DNA of 64,000 nt from Lepeophtheirus salmonis (taxonomy: Eukaryota > Arthropoda > Copepoda > Siphonostomatoida > Caligidae), in assembly GCF_016086655.4 (NCBI RefSeq), contig NC_052137.2, positions 33,748,007 to 33,812,006 of the forward strand, written 5' to 3'. Below the pieces are notes generated by a model. That model was not told the DNA's origin and did no database searches. It worked only from the letters and a program-made list of their open reading frames with translations. Position 1 is the stretch's first letter; every line of letters starts with the position of its first letter. The position numbers and the translations under genes are program-made. Below, in pieces: positions 11,890 to 23,180 of the stretch.

Positions 11890-12900
11890 TATTTATATGA
11901 ATATTTAAATACCGGGCGTAACAGAAAAAATGACACTTGTAAAAATTATGTTGGTAAGGTTTACGTGATTTTTATCTTGAAACTTACTTTAAGTTGATAG
12001 AAGCAGAATTCTATTTTGAAGTGGTCAGATCTATGATGTCGAAAGAACGCGACAAAAGAATCCGTATTGAAACATTTCTCCACACGGGAACTACTCTTTC
12101 AGAGATCGCGAGGGGGGTAGGAACAAACAGGGCGAATTTTTAGGATGCCAAAAGGAGGATGGAATGCAAGGATAGCATGGATATACATACTTGCTCTCGC
12201 AGCAAGCCTAAATTGGACCCCAATGTTGTGTCAATGCCACCCCCACTGAAGAGTATGCAGGCCCATTGAGATTACTTGAATGATATCAAGATGACAATGT
12301 CTAGAACTATCGAAAAATAGGTGAAACATCCCTCAAAAGGTTGGAGAGACCCCTCCTTACACCAAAAAAAATAGATGTACCCATCTTCAACGTGTCATAA
12401 AAATTTTTGAATTATAGGAAGCAAGTTGATGAAGATCTCCTACAGACATAGACGGAGTTTGCAGGAGGGGCTCTGATACTCAAGATGTATTATCTGAACA
12501 TTTATATTTCATATACTTAGTATTTAAATAAATACTAAGTCCACCTACCAACCCTCCCACCACCCCTCAAGAACAAATTTCAAACTCATCCTAAGTCTAC
12601 AAACCAGACTACAAACTTTCGATTATGCCTTCTGGCTTCCAATTAAGAAAAAAAACCTGTAGACTTCGCCAACCAGGCATTGATGCCTTAAAGAACACAG
12701 TCTATGAACAATGAGTCATAATAATCGAGGGCTATATCAAAGCTGTCTACGAGGACTTCCAGAAGAGATTGGAGGCTGTCTGCGCAGACTATAGATGTGC
12801 ATATTAGGTAGAAAATATTCCTGTTTGCCTCATATTTAAAATATATTTATAAAAAGTTATCAATTTCAATGTATATATTTTTTACCGGTTACCATTCTTG
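11890..12900 (+). pseudogene. Decayed mariner transposase copy
   Basis: The plus strand reads MMSKERDKRIRIETFLHTG, then LSEIARGVG (12034-12130, HTH 1, ended by TAG). A KPKLDPNVV linker follows near 12205, then a broken segment with IPQKVGETP-like reading near 12320. The C-terminal part is at about 12640-12818: CRLRQPGIDALKNTVYEQ, a stop, then YIKAVYEDFQKRLEAVCADY. The central catalytic part is mostly lost. It is an old, multiply interrupted copy; TIRs at about 11910 and 12885 are only weakly suggested. Confidence 0.6.
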
Positions 12901-15017
12901 ATGAAGTCAGAGTGTAAATAGATTTATTGGCTAGAAATAGAGCAAAGCCCTTAATTTGTACAAGGTAAATGCTCTTCTTTCGAAAATATAAATGGTTGTA
13001 TGCACCATATAAATAGCAACCCAAAAAGTTTATCCAAATCTAGACAAGTATATTTATTATTTTATTTCATTTTTTAATCCCATAATTCATGAAATGGAGA
13101 CCCTGCCAATGAATATTTTATGAGGCACCAACAATTTGTTGTCCCACCAAACTGTTATTATTTTTTCAAAAAAGATTCGAAATGTCATTTCTAAAAACAA
13201 AACAAGATCCAAAATTCTCCTAACAAAGGGCATTAAAATTTACACTTTGAAAGTCGTACCACTGAATTAGAGGCCCAAGCTTATCTATAGTACTCCACTT
13301 CTACGTTTATAGAAATATATTTAAGTCTCTTTTCGTAAAAACAAGTTTTCTTTTAAGCAAGGATTTGAATTACGTAATAGGCACAATTGAATACTTATTT
13401 ATAGCCTCATTTGAAAATATGGGAAAAAATTATTTTACAATATTGCAAGTTATATTTTGATTAATTAGATTACTATTGTAGTTTTATCACTTAAAGAATT
13501 TAAGTTATACATCCGCTGATTCACATATAACCTGAATCCTCAATCATGCTGATTTAAAAAATATATATATATACCCTAACATTAGACAAATGTTCTTTTA
13601 ATACATTTATGTATATCAAAAATTACTAGTCTGGTAGTATCTAAAGCCAATAAAGAAAAGTATCAAGTCAGAGTCAATAGTCCTCGTGTCAATAAAAAAC
13701 GGTTCTTCATTTCTAAGATTTAAAAATAACCTATCCAATTAGCTATAAAAATTATGAACAAAAAAATGTTTTCCTATATTTTGTTATCAAGAAAGTGTTT
13801 GCCGGTCGAAAGGTTCAAGTCCGAATTAAGTTAAAGAGTCTAAAATATCGATGGCAAAGTCGAGACTAAAGTGATATAATATATAAGTAATTTTTAAAAT
13901 ACAGTTTATATAAACATGAATTGATTATTTATAAAGATATAGTTCAATTACCGACAATTGTTGATTTAATTTATGCTATACAATAGAAAATTAGGATATT
14001 TCATAGTTAAATATGTGTAATATTTATTATTTAACTGATTTTTAAGAATTTTATTACCTACAATGCAAATATCGCAATGAAGTGACTTCTCCTTATTTTG
14101 TAATTTATTAAATTATTAAGGAAAATAGATAATTCTTCGTAATTAAGCTTGTTACAATCGGATATAAGAATTTTCTTAAATAGTGAGCAAGTATCTTTGA
14201 AGTATGATACAATAATTTACATACAATTGTTCAAGAAATTGATAAGTTAACATAAATTTACTGATTTAATTAAATAATAAAAAACACAATATGAACGTTC
14301 TAATCACTCAGTCATAATAGATGAATATTTAAATATGTTCAAAAGAATAACAAAAATAGACTTTTTAATAATTCTTGAAGGATTTTGATACAAAATAATT
14401 AGTTAAAATAATGAAAACATATCCAAGTAGCTGTAATAAAGTTCCTTAGTACAGTCAAATGATGATAAATGTTATATAAAAAGAGACAATTGTCACATCA
14501 TTTACGTTATTATATGCATTACTATGAAATAAACAATTCAACATCAAGAACAAAGTGTAATTAAAGATAATTTAAATTGTAAGTTATCGAACTTCAGAGA
14601 ATGTGAAGTTATTAAAATATATTTTCTTCATTTGAAAAAAAGAATATTTGATTGGAAATTCCATCAATTAATTGGATAATAAATTAAATATTCATATTTT
14701 AAAAATTAAATCATCTTCCACTTTCAATATATTCAATGGATTTGCGTAATCGAAACGATAGAACAAGACAAATAATTATTAATTCTTCAAAATTCAAAGG
14801 GTAAAAATAATAACTAATGAAACAACTATTAGAACATTAAAAAAAGTAAAACCTTTTCAAAAAATAAATCAACCGATCTGTTCCAGCCTTTAGAGATGAA
14901 AGAGCTCTCTATGAAAATTAAGTAAGAAACCGGAACACCAGGATTTCCCATTATAAAATAGTTTATACTAAAAAAATGTAGTGTACATGATTACAAAAAT
15001 ATGAAGAAATGACTCAC
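12901..15017. other. Very AT-rich DNA, probably the second intron of the syntenin gene
   Basis: No exon, transposase or ordered repeat is visible. The splice donor at 15012-15017 opens into this region on the minus strand, so at least this stretch should be intronic for the syntenin gene. Confidence 0.45.
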
Positions 15018-15326
15018 AGATGCAGGGCCGGCAACACCGCTATAGGGCAGATAGTGAGGCATATTGTACCGAATTTCTCCTTCAGTAAGTTCAAGACCCA
15101 TATATGGGCCTAGTCCTGGATACAAAATTGTTCCTGCAGAGGAGGAAGCCGGGGCACTTTGATTGTTCATGGCCGGATTTTGCCATACAGGGGCGTTAGC
15201 CGACTGAGCCTAAACAAAGGAGGAACTAAATGAGTAAATGTCTCTAATATATAACAAAAATATAATGTTGCTTACTGTCATCATATGGTCGACGACCATG
15301 TCCTCTAATGATGGGTATATTGACAT
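15018..15326 (-). CDS. SDCBP: Syntenin (SDCBP-like), N-terminal two exons, partial
   Basis: Syntenin is a tandem-PDZ adaptor that binds syndecans and phosphoinositides at membranes and takes part in exosome and receptor trafficking. Exon 1 (15276-15326) encodes MSIYPSLEDMVVDHMMT. The MS-YPSLED start is the diagnostic N-terminal motif of the family. A 66-nt intron (15210-15275) has donor GTAAGC and acceptor TTTAG, phase 0. Exon 2 (15018-15209, 64 codons) begins AQSANAPVWQNPAMNN and contains LYPGLGPYMGLELTEGEIRY, matching the family's 'LYP.L..YMGL.L...EIR.N' block. It ends at donor GTGAGT (15012-15017), also phase 0. Both PDZ domains (about 200 residues) should follow on the minus strand, but I found no PDZ-like exon in positions 1-15017. 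They are either beyond the window edge, across a long intron, or the gene is truncated. The start is fixed by the motif and by the splice signals. Confidence 0.85.
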
Positions 15327-15400
15327 TTTCGAGGATGGAGTGATTACTATAGTCTACAGCGAATTATACAATACGAATCACAATACTTTAACAAGAGAAG

Positions 15401-15405
15401 ACTGA
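15401..15405 (-). promoter_or_regulatory. Candidate initiator (TCAGT) for the syntenin gene
   Basis: On the minus strand CTCAGTCTT contains TCAGT, the arthropod Inr consensus, 75 nt upstream of the syntenin ATG. It would give a short unspliced leader. No TATA box is obvious at -30. Suggestive only; a five-base motif is common by chance. Confidence 0.3.
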
Positions 15406-15409
15406 GACG

Positions 15410-17765
15410 AACGTAAAATTGTAAGCAACGTATAGGAAAAAAGAAGAAGATAAAACGAAAAAGAGGGCATCCAATGATTTTTATTATATTTGCCGATAGA
15501 GGCTATAGTGCGTATATAAGATAACGTCACAATTTGGATGCCGTCCATTTTGGAGTCTAAACAAACATGTTTTAAAACAATGAAAACCTTTTTTTCATTA
15601 ATATTAAGGAAAATAGTAAACTATTGGATGTTAAAATACGACCAAGAAATAGAAGGACTTAAATCTTCCTGTCCATAAAATTTTTATCCCCCTTTTGCAT
15701 AGTTTTATTATATATCTGATTATAAAATGAATTAAAAATATGTGATTACTTAGTTAGATAATCTTATTTTCGTGTAGTAGACAATGGAAATAATAAGATA
15801 TTTTTACCTAATTACCCTACTTTTCCCATCCCTAATTGATCCAAACAAAAAATTAATTTTACAAATCTACTCATTTTTATGGATTTTCAGTACATATTAA
15901 TTTGATTATCTTCAAATATCAATGTTTATCATAGGAAGGAAGTAGAATTCAATTCAAGTATTAAGTTTTTATTTATTCCTAAGCCATTTGATGGAGTTTA
16001 ATCAAGATTTCTTGGAAGTTTGTTCATTTTATGTAGTAAAAATAACAACTTTGATCCCCTAAGATGGTGTCTCCTTATAAATATATTTAATCAGGCAGAG
16101 ATGAGGACTAGGACTCGGGTCACCAGTATAACCCCAACTATTATTACTCTTTGTCTCAGGAGTACAATATTATAACCTCCCCCGCCTGCTTTAGTAAAAA
16201 TCCGCCCCCTATCAACTAAGGCTATCTAGAAAGAAACCCTCCTAAGGATAAAAAAGCCAGTAGCCCCCCTTAGACGTATCTGCTGCAAATAATTCGCCCC
16301 CAAATTGTTTAGCAAGCCTCAACAAGGCAATAATAGTAACTTCTGAATAGAAAAAAAAGAAGACTATTATTAAAGGGTAAGAATTAGCCAGTAAAACCAG
16401 TAGGCTTTTATTGAATAAGGAGGAATAAAATATTAATTCTTTTAATATACTTTTGTGTAACCTCCCTAAACACATAATAGCCAAATTTCCTAAAAACTAA
16501 GCCCCTTAATATTATGCTCCCCTCCCTTATATTTATCACTAAGTATAAAGTTAAAACTTTTTGTAAAGGTATTAGGTATAATCAACAATCCCACCTCCTA
16601 TTTACAACCAAATCTAGGTTCTTATAAGGCTTGAACTCAAAGTCCTAGAAACTTGAGTCAGATCCTTTCAGCTTTTCACTCCTCATGGTATCTTTTTTAT
16701 GTAAAAACTTCTATTGTAGTCAGAATAAGTAGTAATATATTAACAATCAGCAACATAACAATTAAAAGTTGATTGTTGACAATAATTTTGACTTACTATA
16801 ATAAAACTAAATAATACTGGATTCAAGAAAAGCCTTATACTATAGTCAACAAATAAATTATTATGTTCTTTAAAATAATTATTTTGAACCAAGACCAGAC
16901 ACTCAATGTCAAAGATTTTGGACTCTCTCCCCTCTGTTGTTTATTAAAAAGGAAGTTTGTTTTCACTAATAAATTTATATCTTCGGTTGGAGTAAGATTT
17001 AAATCACATCATTATCATAATAAAAAGAAAACAGTTGCTCCTCAAGGTTTCGGATAAAATGATCGCATCTTGCAGTATACCAACTTGCCATTCATGTCTT
17101 ACTTTATATAGAATTCCTTTGATTGAAATTATCAACCCCAGATGACTAACATTCAATGGATTTCTATGAATTAAAGTGAATATTGGATTTTGGATTATGT
17201 GCTTTCCCATAAAACGTGACCATTGCGTATAATTGTTGGAAAGTATAATAGATTATTACTAGATATACTAATGATGTTAGTCACAAATTTGATACTTATT
17301 CCAAAGGAGTATCAGTTATGAAAGATTCATACGTGTATAAGCTGATAACAATTGAATCAAGAAAAAAGTCGATTAGTTGCATCACAAAGCAAGAAAATTT
17401 AGATAATTACTACATTGGGTCATTAATAATTAATTTGGAAAATGTTAATGTCAGTTTGTGTAAAATGACGAAATAAATATGATACTTTTAACATTAATGA
17501 TAGTGAAGGTTAAAAAAACCTATAACTAACGAATAATCAATATTTGAATGAGGTAGAATGAAGTTTAAGAATTTATCTGATCTACATAAAATTGCAAGAT
17601 ACAGCCGGAATAGTGAATAAGACTCAAATATCACAAACATGGTATCATATATTAATGTAATTTACAAATTAAATAAGAAGTACTGAAGAAATATTTTAAA
17701 AATCCGTTAATCCTAACGATCAATTCGTTACCATATCTCCAATCAACAAAACCAAAAAAATTCCA
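15410..17765. other. Intergenic region between syntenin and UBA1
   Basis: This holds the syntenin upstream region and the UBA1 downstream region. A moderately C-rich stretch at 16090-16680 has no recognisable frame. A TTGAACTCAAAGTCCTAGAA string near 16630 is only vaguely tRNA B-box-like. An AATATA-type weak poly(A) signal for UBA1 may lie about 120 nt past its stop, near 17648; no canonical AATAAA is close. Confidence 0.35.
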
Positions 17766-20700
17766 TCAGTTAATCTTCTTAGGCAAGTTATACTGTACAA
17801 AAGGTATTTCGACATCTTCCCCATCCCTGTCATTACATATAATTTCGAAAACGAGTGCTTTGACGTGAGGAGGTATACACTTCTTAGACACAACCGAGAC
17901 CACTTTGGACATAGGCATCTTTAAACGTTCTTCCCGAGAAGTTCCAGACATGAAAAATGAATATAGCATACTAACTCCCTGTGTGATCATTGAAATTTCT
18001 AATCCATGTTTATTTTTAAAGAACTCCACGAACTGCTTCAAAGTCATTTCCTCGCCATCAGAATTATCAATCACAAATCGATCCCAAAGGGTCCATTCAT
18101 TATCATAATACTTAGAAATAGGCGCTCTGATGGGCTCAGAGAATGTAACAAAAGGTAAGGCAAGGTTGACAAATCCATTCTTGAATTGCTCTACCTTTTT
18201 ATGCCCTTGAACCAATTTATATAGCTCGAGGCTAATTAGCCCAGCTACAAGAGATGTAGTCGTGGCAATTGCAGGGATAATCCGTCCAGCAATTAATTTG
18301 GAAATGTGTTTATCTGCACGTCCTATTGAATAATTATCAGCACGAAGATTCGAAGCCGCAACTATAAAATCCATGTGGAAATTTGTATCATCATCCTTCT
18401 CAAAATCTAAGCTACGAACAGTTAAACTGTCAATCTTCTTTGGGATTGAGTCCACGAGCTTACCCAAATCATCCATGTCGGAAACAACTTTGGAGTTTGC
18501 TAGTTCCTGCGCTTGAGAGTCATTTTCAGGTATTTCAACATTTGACTTAGGTACAAATATGGGAACCTCAAATCCCTCAACAGCAGCACGTACTGCAGAT
18601 GCGTCACGACACTGGGGAATACTATAAACGTCAGCGTATAGATTGGCCGCATTAAGTAAAAAGCTTATATGTAAGTCATCCTCAGTATCAAATTTAAGTG
18701 GCTTTGGACACCTCTTTGGTCCAGACCAAAAGGGTAAGCCAGAGTTGTTAACACGATCTGGAGGAAAGCTATGAAGAAGTTGAGCAATCTGATTGAAGAA
18801 AAGATCTTGCCACAATAGTCTTGCCCAAAGAACACAATCCTTGAATGATCTGGGTCGTTCATCTACCAGCAACTTCTTAAGCATTTCAAACGTTTTGAAA
18901 GGTTGGACACCGGGAAGCTTCATTGTTGATGATATAAAACTATCAGGTTCACTTAAAAATTGTTTGCCATTAAGTGGACCTTGAGCAAAGGTTCCTTCAA
19001 AAAGATCCCTTGCCCATTGAAGAGTATGCTCAATCTTGTTGGGGAAATGAGTCAATGTGCACATGGGTATGGTTTTCTCAGGAGGATCCTGAGATGAAGA
19101 ATAAGACTCGGTTAAATCCGGTACCACCACTTGAGTATTTCCTTTTGATCCAAGGGTGCCACTCTCTAAGAGAGGAAGTCTATAATAGACGCAACGTCTG
19201 TCAATATAAACTCGTGCTTCAACGTTATCCAATGCATTCGCAACACCATCCAAATTCTCAAAAAAATCGTCATTATAAACATGGTCTGTATCTTGACCAA
19301 CACGATTTTCATGAGCAACGATGTTAACATCAGGATTCATAGCTTTGACTGCTGCGGCTGCCACAAGACTCTTAGGTTTCTGAACATCCCAAGGCCTAAA
19401 CAAAAACTGACGATTCAGATTTGACCTTTCAATGTGATCCATGTCGGTAACAAATATCTTGCCTTCAGGGGAACAACCCAAACCAACCATTGCAAAATTC
19501 TTTAGTAATTCACAGCCAATAGCACCTGCTCCAACGACAAAGTACTTCTGGGCAAGCATTTTTTCCTGAAACTCCTTGCCAAAAACAGCTACTTGTCCAT
19601 CGTATCTATTTCCCTGAGGAGCACAATTTTCATAAGTTAAATTAGACGTATCCTCAGGTAAACATTCAAGGGCATCAAAGTAGAGGTACTGACGGATGGG
19701 CATAAATTTACCAGAACAGGCTTTCATGACTTCCTGAGCCACAATTCCCCCAAGGGCAGCAGCCATGGGGCATAAATTTCCTGAACAAACCTTTGAAAAT
19801 TGTCGAAAGTATTCTTCATCATCATCAGCATTAAACTTGGGCAATAGGCTTTGAGCTATTTTGACAAATTTGTCAGCATCTTCTCCATGCCAAGGTTTGG
19901 GGAGTCTATTGTTGACTCGAACAAACTCATGCATCGTTTTGAAGCAATTATGAATTCTAATGGGAGAATCCATCTTTCCGAAATCCGTTAATAGCATCAA
20001 TTCCTCAGGATTTTCCATGGCCTCTTCTAAGGTCTTGAAAGACACTTTGACGGGTACCTTGACTTGTGTCGCAATACCGCCGCTTTTGTAATTTCCACTG
20101 AAAGTTTTTAGCGTATCTGTGGGCACTGTGAAGGTATATGGACCCGTTACTTTGATTTGTACATTTCCAAAATCATTGATGCCCTCCAGACCTTGTACCT
20201 CCGAGAAGGTGACTGTATCTCCATCCTCGAAGCCGTGCCGTGTCTCATCCTGGCAAGTGACAGTGCCGTCCTCCGCAATGGAGGAAATCATCACACTCAG
20301 TGCGGCTTCCCCATTGCTATCAGAGACCATGAATTGGGGCCCAAAATCGCAAAAGATTTGAGAGAACAAGCCTCTGGTGTCTGCGACAATCAATTTGATG
20401 CCCAAGGAGCGTGCTTTCTTGGCTAGCTCCATTTGTTGGCTCAGGGTCGCCTCTGTGACCACAATGACACTAAAGGGCGACAAGTCCTCAATGGACTCCA
20501 GGGCCACCACATTCACATAGGCGTTCAATTCCCTCAATCCGGACAGGCATGCCTTGTCGCGGCGTGTGCCCACATACGCGTCGGTCGCACTGAAGTTGCA
20601 GGACTGCTCGCTCTTGCCAATAGAGGCGGGGTCGTAGAGGGACACGCTCTTCACGCCTCCCAGGATCACATTCTTCACAATCTCCACTCCCAACCCGCCG

Positions 20701-20915
20701 CAGCCTACGAGCAACACATCGCTTGAAGCCATTTTCCGCATGGCATCATGCCCCAAGACGTACAACTGACGCGAGTACAAAGACTCATCGATTTCACAAT
20801 CCACTTCCAACATATTTTGAGTTTGATCACAAGACGAATAACACGAAGAATTTCCTCTTTTACGCTTCTTGGATGGGGGAACGACCATCAAATTTTCGCC
20901 ACAGCCACTTGACAT
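17766..20915 (-). CDS. UBA1: Ubiquitin-activating enzyme E1 (UBA1), complete
   Basis: UBA1 uses ATP to adenylate the ubiquitin C-terminus, takes it as a thioester, and passes it to E2 enzymes; it acts in nucleus and cytosol at the head of the ubiquitin pathway. The 1049 residues are the family's usual length. An N-terminal PPSKKRKR (13-20) looks like the nuclear signal. The inactive adenylation half starts with SRQLYVLG (48-55) and GCGGLG (71-76). The active half has YDGQ (438-441), the nucleotide loop GAGAIG (462-467), TDMDHIERSNLNRQFLFR (490-507) and NALDNVEAR (560-568). The catalytic cysteine is Cys619 in IPMCTL (codon 19059-19061), followed by the catalytic-cysteine half-domain. SLVAGLISLELYKL precedes the C-terminal ubiquitin-fold domain (about 950-1049), which recruits E2. 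The frame has no intron. The start is fixed by an in-frame TAG just upstream, inside a likely splice acceptor. No key residue is missing. Confidence 0.97.
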   Translation of the reverse strand: MSSGCGENLMVVPPSKKRKRGNSSCYSSCDQTQNMLEVDCEIDESLYSRQLYVLGHDAMRKMASSDVLLVGCGGLGVEIVKNVILGGVKSVSLYDPASIGKSEQSCNFSATDAYVGTRRDKACLSGLRELNAYVNVVALESIEDLSPFSVIVVTEATLSQQMELAKKARSLGIKLIVADTRGLFSQIFCDFGPQFMVSDSNGEAALSVMISSIAEDGTVTCQDETRHGFEDGDTVTFSEVQGLEGINDFGNVQIKVTGPYTFTVPTDTLKTFSGNYKSGGIATQVKVPVKVSFKTLEEAMENPEELMLLTDFGKMDSPIRIHNCFKTMHEFVRVNNRLPKPWHGEDADKFVKIAQSLLPKFNADDDEEYFRQFSKVCSGNLCPMAAALGGIVAQEVMKACSGKFMPIRQYLYFDALECLPEDTSNLTYENCAPQGNRYDGQVAVFGKEFQEKMLAQKYFVVGAGAIGCELLKNFAMVGLGCSPEGKIFVTDMDHIERSNLNRQFLFRPWDVQKPKSLVAAAAVKAMNPDVNIVAHENRVGQDTDHVYNDDFFENLDGVANALDNVEARVYIDRRCVYYRLPLLESGTLGSKGNTQVVVPDLTESYSSSQDPPEKTIPMCTLTHFPNKIEHTLQWARDLFEGTFAQGPLNGKQFLSEPDSFISSTMKLPGVQPFKTFEMLKKLLVDERPRSFKDCVLWARLLWQDLFFNQIAQLLHSFPPDRVNNSGLPFWSGPKRCPKPLKFDTEDDLHISFLLNAANLYADVYSIPQCRDASAVRAAVEGFEVPIFVPKSNVEIPENDSQAQELANSKVVSDMDDLGKLVDSIPKKIDSLTVRSLDFEKDDDTNFHMDFIVAASNLRADNYSIGRADKHISKLIAGRIIPAIATTTSLVAGLISLELYKLVQGHKKVEQFKNGFVNLALPFVTFSEPIRAPISKYYDNEWTLWDRFVIDNSDGEEMTLKQFVEFFKNKHGLEISMITQGVSMLYSFFMSGTSREERLKMPMSKVVSVVSKKCIPPHVKALVFEIICNDRDGEDVEIPFVQYNLPKKIN

Positions 20916-21067
20916 CTAAAAACACAAACTACCTCTCATCAAACTTCACTCGCTCCACATCCTTACTAAATAAATCCTATTAGAGAACTCTCATCCAGAT
21001 CCACGAAACGAAGTTGGCCTTAATTCCAAAATGACTCTTAATCAGTAGCAACTAAGTAATCCCTCAC
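20916..21067 (-). other. Candidate 5'-UTR intron of UBA1
   Basis: On the minus strand TTTGTGTTTTTAG lies immediately before the UBA1 ATG, a good acceptor with the exon starting at the A of the start codon. A possible donor GTGAGG lies at 21062-21067, giving an intron of about 152 nt. The donor is a guess; the acceptor is more convincing. Confidence 0.4.
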
Positions 21068-22888
21068 TTCAGTTTAGAAACAAATGAAAAAGAAAAGAAT
21101 CCAATAGAAAACAGAAGAAATGAGAAGAAAAGAGAAGAAATGAGATGAGGAACCCGACTTTCTTTCTTTCTTTCTTTTCTTCTTTGTCTTTCCTCAAGCT
21201 GAGCAGAAAAATAAAGTAGCCAAACCAAGCACCACGTGATCAATATTTCACTAAAGCACTCGTCGTGTTCACACTTTCTTCCCCGCTAGGAGCGTTGAAT
21301 ATTACTTCAGATGTCATAACTAACTACGGAGGCTCTATGCATTTCCACATGTAACTCAATGTACAAGGTAAACTCTGCGAAAGGAGTAAAAAAAGTTGCT
21401 TAGGCTATAATCGAAAATCACAAAGAATGTTATAAACAAGGTTAGGCTACAAGAAAATTGTGGGCCGAATAAATATAGCAGATTTATTTAGTAAATCCTT
21501 TTGATTATGGTGACGTCATTGGGTGCATTTCTTTGAGTAAATGTAAATTGTAATACGTCATTAAAAGATAAAGATGTAGTAATTTAAATTTGTTTTTTCC
21601 ATTGATTCCTTATTTATTAACGCTATTAATTAATCTATCGGTGTATTTTGGAGGGGTCCCAATAAATTCATCCATTATCCTAGTGATTTTTAAGTGAGAA
21701 CTGAAAATTATTGCTCACTAACTAAAATAATTATGTGACTTAGTCTATGGTATAAACATAAACGACATCTAGTGTGGAAAAAGATCACTAAACAACCATG
21801 TATCTCATCAAGCTAATAGGCGCGTTTCAATGCATTGTTTTAAAGCTTTACCTCACCCTCCCTCCCTTCTCTACGACTATAGTCCTCTCTCTCTCTCTCT
21901 CCGTATATATTTTCATCTGTTTTTCTATGTCCCACTACTTCTTCTTTCCTCTTTGCCTCAAATAATACCTCCTTCCTCTCTTTCTCTCTATCTCCTCTTT
22001 CTCTCTCTCCTCTGTACTCTCCTTTTTGGCCATTACAAAAACCTCTTGTAACTAGTTTATACTTAAAAAGTTTCATTATTTCCTCCCTATTCATGAAACC
22101 ATTCATGTCCTCTTCAAAACATAAATTAATTATTTTGCATTAATAACATCAAAATCCCTTGTCTATCACAAAAACCCTCCTGCCGGTTATTTCTCCCTAA
22201 TTGAATATATGTGTGGCCGTACATCCTCAAAAAAATAGCTAAACCTGTAAAAATGAATGGGGTGGTGAAGAAGAATTAATAAAAGGCTTCTTAAACTATT
22301 TATATCAGATAATTTAAAGAATGATTGGATAATCATTTAATTTTTCCCTAAATGTGGAAAAACCATATAAAGTTGGCTATTCCAGTTGGCTATTGCACTA
22401 AACAATTTTTGCTTACTCATGCAGTTAAAATATATGTATAAGTTATTATAACTTAAAAGTAACAAAAGAGAGGTGAAATAGAGTCACGCATTTCGACCGC
22501 CAGTAAGCTTGGTAATATACATTTTATTAGAAATTGTTATATTGAATGTTACTAAGAGTACACAGAACCAATGAGGTCTTGAGTTATTGTTGAAAAGTTA
22601 AGATACGATGTGCTCTATGCAATATAAAAATAAAAATTGTCATATTTGCAGGTATATTGTTTTGTTATTTTTGCAACTGAATGAAAATAAATGATTAATT
22701 TAGACTCCCTATCTATGCACATGACGATACAGTCGAAAAAACTATTGAATATTGGAGTTCAAAAGATTAAAGAAAACACTTATAATTTTATAAATTAACT
22801 TTTAAAAATATGAGTAAATACTTTCACCGACAATATAATCGGTGGCACTACAACAAATTTTAAGACTGATAGCTGAAATCAAGGAAGG
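21068..22888. other. UBA1 upstream region and pyrimidine-rich spacer
   Basis: A TTTC-repeat lies at about 21160-21190. At 21845-22030 the plus strand is a long CT-rich tract (repeated CTCTCT). The UBA1 promoter should be in this region on the minus strand, but no clear Inr or TATA pair was chosen. Confidence 0.35.
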
Positions 22889-23180
22889 TTAGCCTTCCTT
22901 GGTTGAAGTAATCATCTGTGACTGTATATATATATATATAAAAGAGAGGTTGTGTGTGTGTGAGTATAGATGTCCCTTTATACGTTCCCACACCGTTGAA
23001 CCTAGGAGACTGAAATTTTTCATGGGTCCCTCTTTTGAGCTCGAACAGGCTAAGACTGGGGTGTCGATTTTTGTGGAGGTCATATAAGGGGGCTTATGTT
23101 ATACCCTAAACCCAAAAACCGTTTTTTGAAGCTCAATGAGACTAGATAGGAGTTTGAGTTATTTATCAATCAGTGATTGG
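22889..23180. repeat. Repeat-like segment with TA and TG microsatellites
   Basis: A (TA)n run at about 22926-22941 and a (TG)n run near 22953 lead into a higher-GC stretch (22985-23100) containing CACCGTTGAACCTAGGAGAC and TTTTGAGCTCGAACAGGCTA. Its composition differs from the spacer and it reads like a dispersed repeat, but no second copy was identified in the window. Confidence 0.3.

Noticed and set aside
16242..16484. 80-codon minus-strand frame in the syntenin-UBA1 interval
   Set aside because: Hydrophobic, no recognisable family or regulatory context; treated as chance.
18974..20983. Plus-strand frames of 80-117 codons inside the UBA1 locus
   Set aside because: Antisense shadows of the UBA1 coding sequence; no independent motif.
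21845..22030. CT-rich tract as a coding region (frames of 73 and 88 codons)
   Set aside because: The frames only translate the simple CT repeat.
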